A stretch of 64,000 nucleotides of DNA from 20CM-2-55-15 sp964633285 (GTDB lineage Bacteria > Acidobacteriota > Terriglobia > 20CM-2-55-15). The notes under the pieces were generated by a model. The model was given only the letters and a program-made list of their open reading frames with translations. It had not been told where the DNA came from and did no database searches. The DNA lies in assembly GCA_964633285.1 (NCBI GenBank), contig CAZWGA010000002.1:124001-188000 (forward strand). Reading direction: 5' to 3'. Position 1 is the first letter of the stretch, and each line of letters opens with the position of its first letter. Below are positions 8,283 through 17,142 of the stretch, one piece after another. Position numbers and translations under genes: made by a program.

Positions 8283-9869
8283 ATGCACTGCCTTTGGGCC
8301 CGTCTGATCGCGTTTTCTGTTTGCCTGAGTCTGATCTGCACGCCGCTGTTGTCTCAGGGTCCGGCCGCAGGCCGGGTTTCCGCGGCGCGCAAGCCGCAGA
8401 ATCTTCCGGAACTTCAGACTGAAATCGCGCGATTGCTGGATCAGCCCAGATTCAGCGCCATGCGATGGGGAGTACGCATCCTGACTTCCCAGGGCCTGGT
8501 ATTGTTTGAGCGCGATGCGGACAAGTCTTTCACGCCCGCATCCAACATGAAGTTGTATACGACGGCGGCGGCTCTCGACGTCCTTGGACCGGATTTCAAG
8601 ATCCGGACGTCGGTTTATGCGTCGAAGGCGCTCCCCCGAACCGGCATCCTTCAAGGCGATCTCATTCTTTACGGCCGGGGAGATCCGAATCTGTCGTCAC
8701 GCTTCGATGAAGACAATCCTCACACTTTTGGCGACTTTTACACAGCGGACCGAATCGCCGCCATCGAACAGATTTCGGATCAACTCAAAACTGCAGGCCT
8801 CAAACAGGTCACAGGAAATGTGATCGGCGACGACAGCTATTTTGCCGGCGACAAACTCGGCAGCGGCTGGGAGTGGGACGATCTGCAGTTTTATTACGGA
8901 GCCGAGGTCAGCGCCCTTACCGTCAACGACAACGCCATTTCATACATTGTGACTCCAGGTGAGAAAAGCGGCGAAGCCCCGGTCATTACCACAAAGCCTC
9001 AAACGAATTTCCCGATCATCATTAATCACGCGACGACTTCGGCAAAAGGCGAAACGCATATTGGCGTCAACCGTCAGCTCGACACCAATCGTGTCGAGTT
9101 CTTCGGCACGATCCCGCTTCGAGCCCGGCCATTCAAGGTCAATATTGCGGTGCACGATCCGGCTGCGTTCGCGGCCACGCTGTTGAAGGAGTCTCTCGAA
9201 CGCCACGGGATTCGCATTCGAGGGCGCGCGGCTGCAGCGGATGCCATCGATCGTGTGCAACATCCCTTCGATGCAGCGCAGTTCACCGAACTCGCTTTCA
9301 TTGAATCGCAGCCGCTCCCGGTCCTGCTCAAGGTGACTAATAAACCGAGCCAGAATCTGCATGCCGAGCTGCTGTTGCGCCAGGTGGGTGCGAACACTGG
9401 AACGCACGAAGTCGATGTCTATGGGCGCCCCAAATCCACGCTCGATGAGGCTATTGCGGTTCGCAACCGGTTCCTTCAGAAGGCCGGCATTGATACGGCG
9501 AATCTGAGTCTGCGTGACGGCTCGGGTCTGTCGCGCGCGGATCTGGTCACTCCTTACACGACTTCCCGCCTGCTCGAATTCATGTTGTCGCATCCGCAGT
9601 TCCCTGTGTTCTTCGACTCGTTGCCCGTAGGTGGACTCGAAGGAACACTGGAAAACCGGATGAAGGGAACCCTCGCCGAAGGCAACGTGCACGCCAAGAC
9701 GGGCACGTTGACTTACGTGAATGCGCTGTCCGGATACTTAACGACGATGCGCGGCCAGAAACTCATTTTCAGTCTCTACGGCAACAACTACGTAAACGGA
9801 TCACGTGACGTCACAAGCGTGATGGACCAGATTTGCAATCTGCTGGCGAGTTTCGAAGGCGCATTTTGA
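8283..9869 (+). CDS. dacB: D-alanyl-D-alanine carboxypeptidase/endopeptidase, PBP4 (peptidase S13)
   Basis: A class C penicillin-binding protein that hydrolyses the terminal D-Ala bond or D-Ala-mDAP cross-links of peptidoglycan in the periplasm. The ATG at 8283 is chosen over a GTG at 8235 because it begins a clean signal peptide (MHCLWARLIAFSVCLSLICT) and sits 7 bases after a promoter-like -10. Catalytic motifs are present: SNMK (S87, K90; SxxK), a DGSGLSR segment (SxN box region) and HAKTGTL (KTG, about residue 471). YGAEVSALTVNDN is a family hallmark. About 528 residues is normal for PBP4. The stop overlaps the GNAT start (TGATG). Confidence 0.92.
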   Translation: MHCLWARLIAFSVCLSLICTPLLSQGPAAGRVSAARKPQNLPELQTEIARLLDQPRFSAMRWGVRILTSQGLVLFERDADKSFTPASNMKLYTTAAALDVLGPDFKIRTSVYASKALPRTGILQGDLILYGRGDPNLSSRFDEDNPHTFGDFYTADRIAAIEQISDQLKTAGLKQVTGNVIGDDSYFAGDKLGSGWEWDDLQFYYGAEVSALTVNDNAISYIVTPGEKSGEAPVITTKPQTNFPIIINHATTSAKGETHIGVNRQLDTNRVEFFGTIPLRARPFKVNIAVHDPAAFAATLLKESLERHGIRIRGRAAAADAIDRVQHPFDAAQFTELAFIESQPLPVLLKVTNKPSQNLHAELLLRQVGANTGTHEVDVYGRPKSTLDEAIAVRNRFLQKAGIDTANLSLRDGSGLSRADLVTPYTTSRLLEFMLSHPQFPVFFDSLPVGGLEGTLENRMKGTLAEGNVHAKTGTLTYVNALSGYLTTMRGQKLIFSLYGNNYVNGSRDVTSVMDQICNLLASFEGAF

Positions 9870-10402
9870 TGCAGCCTGCCGATCTTCAACCTTCGCTGAG
9901 TGGAAGTCTCATTGAACTTCGCCCGCTTCGAGAAGACGACTTTGAAGACCTTTGGAGGGCGGCCAGCGATCCGCAAATATGGGAACAGCATCCCGAATCC
10001 GATCGCTATAAACGCGATGTATTTCGACGATTCTTCGACAGCGCCCTTGCTTCCAAAGGAGCGCTGGTTGTCATCGACCGAAAGTCGAGACGCATCATTG
10101 GAAGCTCCCGTTTCTATGACTACCATCCGGAGGAGCGTGAAATCATCATTGGGTTTACTTTTCTTGAAAAAGCGTTCTGGGGCGGGACGTACAATCGCGA
10201 ACTAAAAACTTTGATGCTCGATCATGCGTTTCAATTTGCCGGCCGTGTTTTGTTTCAGGTGGGCGAAGGAAATATCCGTTCGCAAAAAGCCCTCGAAAAA
10301 ATCGGCGCCCGGTTTGTAATGAAGACGGAGCTTCCGGCGCTGCAGGGACGCATGACGCCCTGCGTCATATTTGAAATCACATCGGGAGACCGCCGGCCTT
10401 GA
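9869..10402 (+). CDS. GNAT-family N-acetyltransferase (RimJ/RimL-like)
   Basis: The ATG at 9869 overlaps the stop of the PBP4 gene (TGATG) and is preferred over the upstream frame-open start at 9833. The 177-residue product has the GNAT order: strand-helix LIELRPLREDDFEDLW, central sheet with GSSRFYDYHPEEREIIIGFTF, the acetyl-CoA-binding region near WGGTYNRELKTLML, and the C-terminal VGEGNIRSQKALEKIGARF. That last signature is typical of Acetyltransf_3 enzymes acting on protein N-termini or small amines. The substrate is unknown. It is translationally coupled on both sides, so PBP4, GNAT and the MFS fusion form one operon. Confidence 0.85.
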   Translation: MQPADLQPSLSGSLIELRPLREDDFEDLWRAASDPQIWEQHPESDRYKRDVFRRFFDSALASKGALVVIDRKSRRIIGSSRFYDYHPEEREIIIGFTFLEKAFWGGTYNRELKTLMLDHAFQFAGRVLFQVGEGNIRSQKALEKIGARFVMKTELPALQGRMTPCVIFEITSGDRRP

Positions 10403-11889
10403 AACCATCGCGCGGCAACGCCGAACTGATCGTTCTCCTGGGAGGGTTGACGGCATTCGCGCCCATGTCGATCGACATGTACCTGCCGGCGCTTCCGTCA
10501 CTGGCTGTTGAATTCGGCGCGGACCCGGGCTATGTTCAGCTTTCCCTGGCATCGTTCTTCCTCGGACTGGCTATCGGACAGGCTTTCTATGGACCGTTGA
10601 CCGATCGATTCGGACGCAAGAAACCGCTCATCGTTGGATTGATCCTGTTCGTTGTGACGTCCGCCGGATGCGCCATCACAACGTCCATCAATGCGCTCAT
10701 CGCGCTTCGCTTTTTTCAGGCGCTGGGAGCCTGCTCGGGTCAGGTCATCGCCCGGGCTGTCGTTCGAGACCTGTTCGATGCGCGTGAAGCCGTTCGCGTT
10801 TTCTCGCTGTTGATCCTGGTCATGGGTGTATCGCCGGTGCTCGCCCCTCTGATCGGCGGTCAAATCCAGGCGTGGTTCAACTGGAGAGTCATTTTCTGGA
10901 CCATTGCCGCAACCGCGATGGTTGGCTTGGTGGCCAGCATATTGCGCCTCCCCGAAACCCACCGGCAGGAAAGCATCCGCCCCCTTCAACTGGGTGAAGC
11001 ACTCGGCGTTTATGTTCAGCTATTGAAGGATCGCTCATTCATGGCATACGCCCTGACCGGCGGCCTCGCGTTGGGCGGCATGTTCGCATACATCGCGGGA
11101 TCGCCCTTCGTCTTTATCGAACTTTTCAAAGTCCCTGAAACGCGATTCGGATTTTTCTTCGGCGCGAATGCATTCGGCTTCATCATGTCGGCCCAATTGA
11201 ACCGGAAGCTCGGACGCCGCTTCACCAGCAATGAAATCATTGCGGGAATCCTGGTCATCGAAGCAATCACGGGAATCCTGCTGCTGGCCGGCACGCTGGC
11301 GGGATTTCTTGGATTGTGGAGTTTGGCTGTGCTGCTCTTCATCTATGTCTCGTCGGTCGGATGCATGATTCCGAATACAACAGCACTCGCTCTGGCCGCG
11401 CATGGAGACAAGGCCGGAAGCGCGTCCGCGCTTATCGGTACGATTCAATTCAGTCTTGCCGCGGTGAGCGCTTTGATTGTGGGAGCGGCGAATAACGGCA
11501 CCGCCCTGCCGATGACCACGGTCATCGCGCTGTGCGGTACTTCCGCGTTGATCCTGTATCGAGTGCTGACTCACGGGACGGTTGAATCTTCAAAGAGAAG
11601 CACGGATGAATGGATCCATCAGTATGAGTTGAGCCACCAGCATCCGATGAATCGCTTTTGTCATACCGTCGGCATTCCCATCATCGCTGCTTCCCTGCCC
11701 TTGTTTGTCCTGTCGGCGTTTGTTCCGGGACTGTGGGTATTGCCCTCCGCGATGTTTGCCGCCGGCTGGATCTTTCAATTTGCCGGCCACGTGATCGAGC
11801 GAAAGCCTCCCGAATTCTTCAGTGACTGGCGTTTCCTTTTTGTGGGTCTTCGCTGGTGGTTTGCGAAAATCAGAAGAACGCGGGCATAA
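10399..11889 (+). CDS. Bcr/CflA-type MFS transporter fused to a DUF962 (Mpo1-like) domain
   Basis: Residues 1-395 form a 12-helix major facilitator of the Bcr/CflA drug-efflux subfamily. It has APMSIDMYLPALPSLA in helix 1 and the loop motif GPLTDRFGRKKPL after helix 2. Residues about 396-496 match the separate DUF962/Mpo1-like family: HQHPMNRFCHTVGIP followed by two hydrophobic helices and FQFAGHVIERKPPEF. The yeast homologue Mpo1 is an Fe(II) dioxygenase of fatty-acid alpha-oxidation, and the His-bearing motifs are the metal-site candidates. The frame is open throughout and no internal start precedes the second domain, so this is a true fusion. The TTG at 10399 gives a 4-base overlap with the GNAT stop and follows GGGAG. 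Confidence 0.85.
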   Translation: MKPSRGNAELIVLLGGLTAFAPMSIDMYLPALPSLAVEFGADPGYVQLSLASFFLGLAIGQAFYGPLTDRFGRKKPLIVGLILFVVTSAGCAITTSINALIALRFFQALGACSGQVIARAVVRDLFDAREAVRVFSLLILVMGVSPVLAPLIGGQIQAWFNWRVIFWTIAATAMVGLVASILRLPETHRQESIRPLQLGEALGVYVQLLKDRSFMAYALTGGLALGGMFAYIAGSPFVFIELFKVPETRFGFFFGANAFGFIMSAQLNRKLGRRFTSNEIIAGILVIEAITGILLLAGTLAGFLGLWSLAVLLFIYVSSVGCMIPNTTALALAAHGDKAGSASALIGTIQFSLAAVSALIVGAANNGTALPMTTVIALCGTSALILYRVLTHGTVESSKRSTDEWIHQYELSHQHPMNRFCHTVGIPIIAASLPLFVLSAFVPGLWVLPSAMFAAGWIFQFAGHVIERKPPEFFSDWRFLFVGLRWWFAKIRRTRA

Positions 11890-11934
11890 AGCCCGGTGGA
11901 TTGAACATGTAGTCGCGGCTTTATGCCCGCGTTC
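11876..11934. repeat. Palindromic intergenic repeat, copy 1 (REP-like, possible bidirectional terminator)
   Basis: GAACGCGGGCATAAAGCC (11876-11893) and its perfect reverse complement (11917-11934) form an 18-bp stem with a 23-base loop. The left arm contains the last codons and stop of the MFS gene, and the element fills the gap to the convergent TonB receptor. The right half carries ATGTAGTCGCGG (11907-11918), also found exactly at 24357-24368. It could act as a transcription terminator for both genes, although no T-run follows. Confidence 0.75.
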
Positions 11935-11946
11935 AACCGGTTCGCG

Positions 11947-14268
11947 TTAGAACTCCACTCGCAATCTCAGTGCGAAGCTTCGTGGAGCATCGATCGCGGT
12001 TCCCGAAAACACCCCGGCGAAGTTAATCAGGTTCAGGCGATCCGCGATATTGAACGCATCCACCTGGAATCGAACTCTTGCCTTTTCTGTGTGAAGAATC
12101 TCGACTCCCGCGGAAACATCCAGCGACGATGACGGCAGGATCCGGCCGCGCTCGTAGTTCACCTTCCGGAGAATCTCCGGCCCGTATTGCTGGGCAATGA
12201 ATGCGGCGTTCGTGGGGCCCTCGATCTCAAAAGGCAATCCACTGTTGTACGCAGTCATAAACGCAAACCAAAACTTTGGGTGGGGTTGGAAACGGACCTG
12301 ACTACGCAGCGTATTCCGCTGATCCTGGGAGATCGGAAAAACGCCGGTTCCCGACAAGCTCCCGGTGTCGTCGCCGAGAAACAATCCTCCAGCGACCGGC
12401 AGATATCCAAAGCCAACCATGTTCGCGTAACTCACCTGACCGCTGAATGGACCAAGAGACCGGACTTCAATCCTGGATTCAAAGCCTCGCACTCTCGCCT
12501 CACTGAAGGCGATCGGGAAGCTGACGCCGGTGTTGACCAGGAGGCTGTCGTCCCCGAAATTATCGAAACTCCGGCGGTACCAGCTTCCGTCGATGCGAAT
12601 TTTCGGTGAAAGACTCTTCGAAAATCCCGCTTCCACAAAATGGCCTCGCGATGGACGCAGCGGCAGAAACGCGCCGCCCCCGAGAGTTCGCGCGAGATCC
12701 GAACTGGCAAGCAGGATATTTTCCATCGCGGGAACTTGAAACACGCGATCGTAGGACCCTCGCAGCACGAGGCCTGCGCGAGGAACTTCGTACGCCACGC
12801 CGAGTCTCGGACTCCACGCTGTTTCATCGGCAACCAGCTTGTAGTGATCGAATCGAATTCCTGCATTCAGCGTGAGACCGGCGACGCGCCATGAATCCTG
12901 GACAAACGCCGATTGCGTCCGGCCTGAAGCGTGATCGGCAAAATGGAAATCCTGTGGAATATCACGATCGAAAATGCGCACCGTGCCGAGGCGATAGTTC
13001 ACGATGTGAAAACTCAGATCTTCACGAACTGAGGAAAACCAACTCTCAACACCTGTCTTCAACTCATGCTTTCCGTAGTGGGCCGCAATGCTTCCCGCCG
13101 CATACGCTTCACGGAATCCACGATCCTGCGCGGGCCGAATCGGCGTTGAAGAAGTATTCGACCAGAGCGTGGCATTTGTATCGCGGGCCATCGCGCGGAA
13201 TTGCCCAAGAACCTGAGGACTGAAAACGTGCGAATGCGCAATCTGTCCGAGTGTTTCTCCGCCATCGCGATCCTGCCGCTGTCCGGCGGTTTGCTGCAAT
13301 AATTCGTTCGGCACCATGAATCTGGTATTCCGATGATCGGCGTAGAAGCGAGTCCTGTCGGCTGAACTCCACTCATGATCGAGGATCGTGGAAAATCCGC
13401 CGCCGCTGCCGCGGTTCGTGTAGTTCTGCAAAACCGGCGGATCGAGATACCGGTCCGTGGCCATCGCATCTCCATTCAACCCGAAGGACGTTTTCCCTCG
13501 CCCATATTGAATCGAGAAAGAACCCGCGCGATTGGAAAAGCTGCCTCCCTGTACGCCGGCGGCGCCATGAAATCCCGCACGCGAGTCCTGATCGCTTGCG
13601 GTTTCGATGACTCCGCCCAGCTTCAGGCCGAACTCGGCGGGATAGCCCGCAGTTCGAACGTTCAGCGATTGAAATTCTTCGACGTTCACCGACTGCGCGA
13701 AGGCAGGCGATCGATTGTCGTACAGAGGCACGCCATCGATGACGTACTTAACATCGTATTCGGAGCCCCGAGGATGCAAACTGCCGTTCGCTTCAAGCAG
13801 CCATCCGGGCTGCGTATTCACAAGATTGATAACGGACCGGTTCGGGCTTGAAGAGGCACGATCTTCCAGTGCTTCATGGGAAAGATATTGGGCGGTTTGT
13901 ACGGGATCGAGCAATGTATCGACGTCCTTCACGTCGATGGTCGTGCTCAGCGGTGTCACTTCCAGACTCACGCGATGTTCAAGAGGCAACTGCGATTCGA
14001 TTTGAATGATTTCCGTTTTCGCGGAGAATCCCTCGCTGCGTGTCGTCAATTCGTATCGCCCCGGCGGCAGGCCACGAAGGGCAAACCGGCCCATGTCGTC
14101 CGTTTCAAATGACCGGTCGACACCCGCCGACTGGCCGACAATCCGGCCGCTCGCGTGCAACGCGCCGCCGGTCATATCAACGACCTGGAGGCGGATTTCT
14201 CCGCTGATCCGCTGAGCGGATCCAAACGGAGAAGCCAGCAGGGCCAATGTCAGGATCAGAATCGTCAT
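11947..14268 (-). CDS. TonB-dependent receptor with carboxypeptidase-regulatory-like domain
   Basis: A 773-residue outer-membrane receptor. It has a signal peptide (1-18), a carboxypeptidase regulatory-like domain (about 22-105: FALRGLPPGRYELTTRSEGF), a plug-like region (about 115-215, including VKYVIDGVPLYDNR) and a long beta-barrel. The protein ends in LRLRVEF, with the C-terminal aromatic residue expected of barrel proteins. The family moves siderophores, glycans or peptides through the outer membrane with TonB energy. No substrate gene is adjacent: the neighbours are a convergent MFS gene and an aldehyde dehydrogenase 48 bases upstream on the same strand. Confidence 0.85.
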   Translation of the reverse strand: MTILILTLALLASPFGSAQRISGEIRLQVVDMTGGALHASGRIVGQSAGVDRSFETDDMGRFALRGLPPGRYELTTRSEGFSAKTEIIQIESQLPLEHRVSLEVTPLSTTIDVKDVDTLLDPVQTAQYLSHEALEDRASSSPNRSVINLVNTQPGWLLEANGSLHPRGSEYDVKYVIDGVPLYDNRSPAFAQSVNVEEFQSLNVRTAGYPAEFGLKLGGVIETASDQDSRAGFHGAAGVQGGSFSNRAGSFSIQYGRGKTSFGLNGDAMATDRYLDPPVLQNYTNRGSGGGFSTILDHEWSSADRTRFYADHRNTRFMVPNELLQQTAGQRQDRDGGETLGQIAHSHVFSPQVLGQFRAMARDTNATLWSNTSSTPIRPAQDRGFREAYAAGSIAAHYGKHELKTGVESWFSSVREDLSFHIVNYRLGTVRIFDRDIPQDFHFADHASGRTQSAFVQDSWRVAGLTLNAGIRFDHYKLVADETAWSPRLGVAYEVPRAGLVLRGSYDRVFQVPAMENILLASSDLARTLGGGAFLPLRPSRGHFVEAGFSKSLSPKIRIDGSWYRRSFDNFGDDSLLVNTGVSFPIAFSEARVRGFESRIEVRSLGPFSGQVSYANMVGFGYLPVAGGLFLGDDTGSLSGTGVFPISQDQRNTLRSQVRFQPHPKFWFAFMTAYNSGLPFEIEGPTNAAFIAQQYGPEILRKVNYERGRILPSSSLDVSAGVEILHTEKARVRFQVDAFNIADRLNLINFAGVFSGTAIDAPRSFALRLRVEF

Positions 14269-14316
14269 CTGGCGGGAACTTTACAGGACTTCCGCGGTTT
14301 TTTGTGCTGTTTTTTG

Positions 14317-15789
14317 CTAATAAAACTTGCTCGTTCGCGCCGCGCCTGTGTAATCGAGGTACACCACTTTTACATCCGTATAAAAATCCAAAGCGGTTGG
14401 ACCTTGCTCACGTTCGCCCACGCCGGAGGACTTCATACCGCCAAACGGGATCTGGGCTTCGCCGCCGACGGTCGGCGAATTCACGTGGACCATGCCGGTT
14501 TCGATCCGTTCGCAAAAATCAAAGATCTTGCCGGAGTCATTCGTGTAGATCGATGAAGTCAGACCGTACTCGGACGTATTTGCAAATTCGATTGCCTGCT
14601 CGTAATTTTTTGCGCGGACCACCGACAGAACAGGGCCGAAGATTTCTTCCCGCGCGATACGATGCTGCGGCGACACACGATCGAAAATCGTGGGCTCCAC
14701 AAAGAACCCGCGGGGCAGACTCGAAGGACGGCCGCCGCCCGCCACCAATCGGGCTCCCTCTTTTTTTCCGATCTCAATATATTGCTCAACGGTTTTCAAC
14801 TGCTGCGCGCTCACTACCGGCCCCATCTGGACGCCGGGATCCAGACCGTTGCCGATTTTCCAACCCGAGATACGGCCGGCCATGCGCTGGACCACGTCAT
14901 CAGCGATGGACTCCTGAAGAACGGCGCGGCTCGTGGCGGTGCAACGCTGGCCGGTGGATCCAAATGCTCCGGAAACAATGCCGTCAACGGCTAGATCGAG
15001 ATCGGCATCCTCCAGAACAATAACCGGATTCTTGCCGCCCATTTCACATTGCGCCTTTACACCTCGCGCGGCGCAGGCGGTGTAAATCTGAGTACCGTTT
15101 TCCGACGATCCCGTAAACGAAATCCCACGGACGCGCGGATCACGCGTCAGCAGGTCGCCGACATCCGCACTGCTCGCGACAAGAAGATTCAGCACGCCTG
15201 GAGGCAATCCCGCGCGGTTGAAGATATCGACGAGTCTTGCAGCCGTAAGTGGAGTTGTCGAAGAAGGTTTAAAGATAACCGTATTCCCCGCAACCAGCGC
15301 CGGCGCAATTTTCCAGGCAGGAATGCAGATCGGGAAATTCCATGGCGTGATCAATGCGACAACGCCGAGCGGTTGCCGGATGGTGTACGCGAAATTCTTT
15401 GGAAGTTCGGATGGAATGGTGACGCCGCCCATCCGGCGAGATTGCCCGGCGGTGTAATTCAGAACATTGTACGCACGATAGATTTCGCCTTTGGCTTCAC
15501 CAACAGTCTTGCCTTCCTCCCGAGTCAAAAGCTGTGCCACATCATCCTGCTCGGCGCGAAGCAGGTCTCCTGCACGTTCCACAATCTCGCCACGCTTTGG
15601 GGCCGGCAGCCGCGACCACGCGTTCAGCGCTTCAGACGCGGCGGCTATAGCGGACTCCGCTTCCCGCGCGGAAGCGAGGAACCCTTTGCCGAGGATCTCA
15701 TCCGTATCGGCGGGGTTGCGAATCTCGATCTCCCGCCCACTTCGAGGAGAAATCCATTCGCCACGAATATAGTTGCGCACTTCAGTCAT
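14317..15789 (-). CDS. NAD(P)+-dependent aldehyde dehydrogenase
   Basis: A 490-residue ALDH-superfamily enzyme. It has oxyanion residue N151 in TPWNFP, cofactor region VIFKPSSTTP (171-180), general base E249 in CEMGGKNP and catalytic C283 in STGQRCTATSR. The sequence has the flavour of 2-oxoglutarate-semialdehyde or 2,5-dioxovalerate dehydrogenases, but the substrate pocket cannot be read reliably, so the substrate is left open. Its ATG overlaps the stop of the HAD phosphatase gene by 8 bases, so the two are co-transcribed. Confidence 0.9.
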   Translation of the reverse strand: MTEVRNYIRGEWISPRSGREIEIRNPADTDEILGKGFLASAREAESAIAAASEALNAWSRLPAPKRGEIVERAGDLLRAEQDDVAQLLTREEGKTVGEAKGEIYRAYNVLNYTAGQSRRMGGVTIPSELPKNFAYTIRQPLGVVALITPWNFPICIPAWKIAPALVAGNTVIFKPSSTTPLTAARLVDIFNRAGLPPGVLNLLVASSADVGDLLTRDPRVRGISFTGSSENGTQIYTACAARGVKAQCEMGGKNPVIVLEDADLDLAVDGIVSGAFGSTGQRCTATSRAVLQESIADDVVQRMAGRISGWKIGNGLDPGVQMGPVVSAQQLKTVEQYIEIGKKEGARLVAGGGRPSSLPRGFFVEPTIFDRVSPQHRIAREEIFGPVLSVVRAKNYEQAIEFANTSEYGLTSSIYTNDSGKIFDFCERIETGMVHVNSPTVGGEAQIPFGGMKSSGVGEREQGPTALDFYTDVKVVYLDYTGAARTSKFY

Positions 15790-16423
15790 GGACTAATGCC
15801 TCCAAATCGGGAAAAGTGTCGATTAGAAAATCCGGAGCCGCTTCCTTAAATGTTTCGGTCGCGTATCCATAGGTAACTCCACACGTCATGGTACCTGCAT
15901 TTCGTCCGGTCAACACGTCAACAGCCGAGTCTCCGATCATCCACGTCCGTTCACGGTGCCCTTTCGTGTCGGATAGAATCTGATAGATGCCGACGGGATC
16001 CGGTTTCTTTTGATCGAAGCTGTTGCCGCCGTACACGGCAGCAAAATGTTTGTAAATGCCCAGTCCATCGAGCATCGCACAACTGAAATGAACCGGTTTA
16101 TTGGTAAGTACAGCAAGCCGGCAATCACTGAGCCGGCCAAGAGTTTCACGAACGCCGGGATAAAGAGTCGTCCGATCGAGCATGTGCGCGCGGTAGTAAG
16201 AGAGGAACATCTGAAGTCCGGCCTGAACATTGGGTTCGGTTGCCTTCGGCCCAAGCGCTCGCCGGATCAGCATCAGGGCGCCGTTGCCGATGAAACGAGC
16301 GATCTCTTCCTCCGTCAAAACAGGCAGCTCGAATTGGTGCCGGATATGGTTCACAGACGCCGTCAGATCTTTTTTCGAATCGACCAGCGTGCCGTCCAAA
16401 TCAAAAATCAGTACAGGCCGCAC
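15782..16423 (-). CDS. HAD-superfamily hydrolase, phosphoglycolate phosphatase-like
   Basis: A 213-residue HAD hydrolase of subfamily I. Motif I is FDLDGTLVDS with nucleophile D8 and acid D10, motif II is VLTNKP, the conserved lysine lies in FDQKKPDP, and motif III is MIGDSAVDV. The helical cap between motif I and II is typical of Gph/PGMB-like enzymes that remove phosphate from 2-phosphoglycolate or small sugar phosphates. The start is a GTG at 16423; a nearby upstream ATG is out of frame. It shares an 8-base overlap with the aldehyde dehydrogenase and is divergent from the methyltransferase, 35 bases away. Confidence 0.88.
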   Translation of the reverse strand: MRPVLIFDLDGTLVDSKKDLTASVNHIRHQFELPVLTEEEIARFIGNGALMLIRRALGPKATEPNVQAGLQMFLSYYRAHMLDRTTLYPGVRETLGRLSDCRLAVLTNKPVHFSCAMLDGLGIYKHFAAVYGGNSFDQKKPDPVGIYQILSDTKGHRERTWMIGDSAVDVLTGRNAGTMTCGVTYGYATETFKEAAPDFLIDTFPDLEALVHD

Positions 16424-16458
16424 GGCCCGATCATAGCATCTGTAGCTGGAGTCTCAGT

Positions 16459-17139
16459 ATGCTGCAGGAACTGATACGGCGTGAATTCAACAGATGGGCA
16501 GACCATGGCCGCGGTCGCGGCATGGAACGGAATCACTGGGATATCACGCGGCAGTTGATCGACCTCATGAACATCGATCAGCGCGATAACCTGATCGATC
16601 TGGGCTGCGGCGTCGGTTGGGCAACGCGAGTGCTCGCCCAACGCGCGTCGCGAGGAATTGTCGTTGGCGTCGACCTCTCCGACCGGATGATCGATCAGGC
16701 GTACAGAGAATACCGGAATCCTCAAAACGCGTGGTTCACCGTTGCGGACGCATCCGCACTGCCCTGTGCGGACAATTTCTTCAATACGTTGCTTAGCGTG
16801 GAATCCATCTACTTCTACGCCGAATTGAGCGCCGCTTTCGCGGAAGTGCATCGCGTGTTGCGGTCCGGAGCGAAAGCGTTTTTTCTGATCAACTACTACC
16901 GGGAAAACGCATTCGGTCACAACTGGGCGAAGTTCATCGACATTCCGGTTCACCTGCTGGGCGCGGAAGAGTATAAGAGTCTTCTGGTAAAATCCGGCTT
17001 TAAGTCGGCAAGTGACCGGCGGATTGTCAATTCCACGCCCATTCCCGAAGACTGGAAACCGACAAACTGGTTTCCAACACGTGAACTCCAGGCGAAGTTT
17101 CAGGCGGAAGGCGCACTGCTGCTCATAGCGGAAAAGTAG
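16459..17139 (+). CDS. Class I SAM-dependent methyltransferase
   Basis: A 226-residue Rossmann-fold methyltransferase with motif I LIDLGCGVGWATRVLA (45-60), motif II acidic residue in VVGVDLSDRMIDQA, motif III-like VADASALPCADNFFNTLLSVE, and a typical post-VI strand. This is the Methyltransf_11 pattern. YREYRNP and the FTVADAS segment are ordinary for small-molecule or quinone-type methyltransferases, but no substrate can be assigned. GGAG lies seven bases before the ATG. It ends 3 bases from the convergent MlaF-like gene. Confidence 0.88.
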   Translation: MLQELIRREFNRWADHGRGRGMERNHWDITRQLIDLMNIDQRDNLIDLGCGVGWATRVLAQRASRGIVVGVDLSDRMIDQAYREYRNPQNAWFTVADASALPCADNFFNTLLSVESIYFYAELSAAFAEVHRVLRSGAKAFFLINYYRENAFGHNWAKFIDIPVHLLGAEEYKSLLVKSGFKSASDRRIVNSTPIPEDWKPTNWFPTRELQAKFQAEGALLLIAEK

Positions 17140-17142
17140 CGT

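Noticed and set aside
8940..9692. 250-residue minus-strand frame
   Set aside because: Antisense to the PBP4 gene with intact catalytic motifs.
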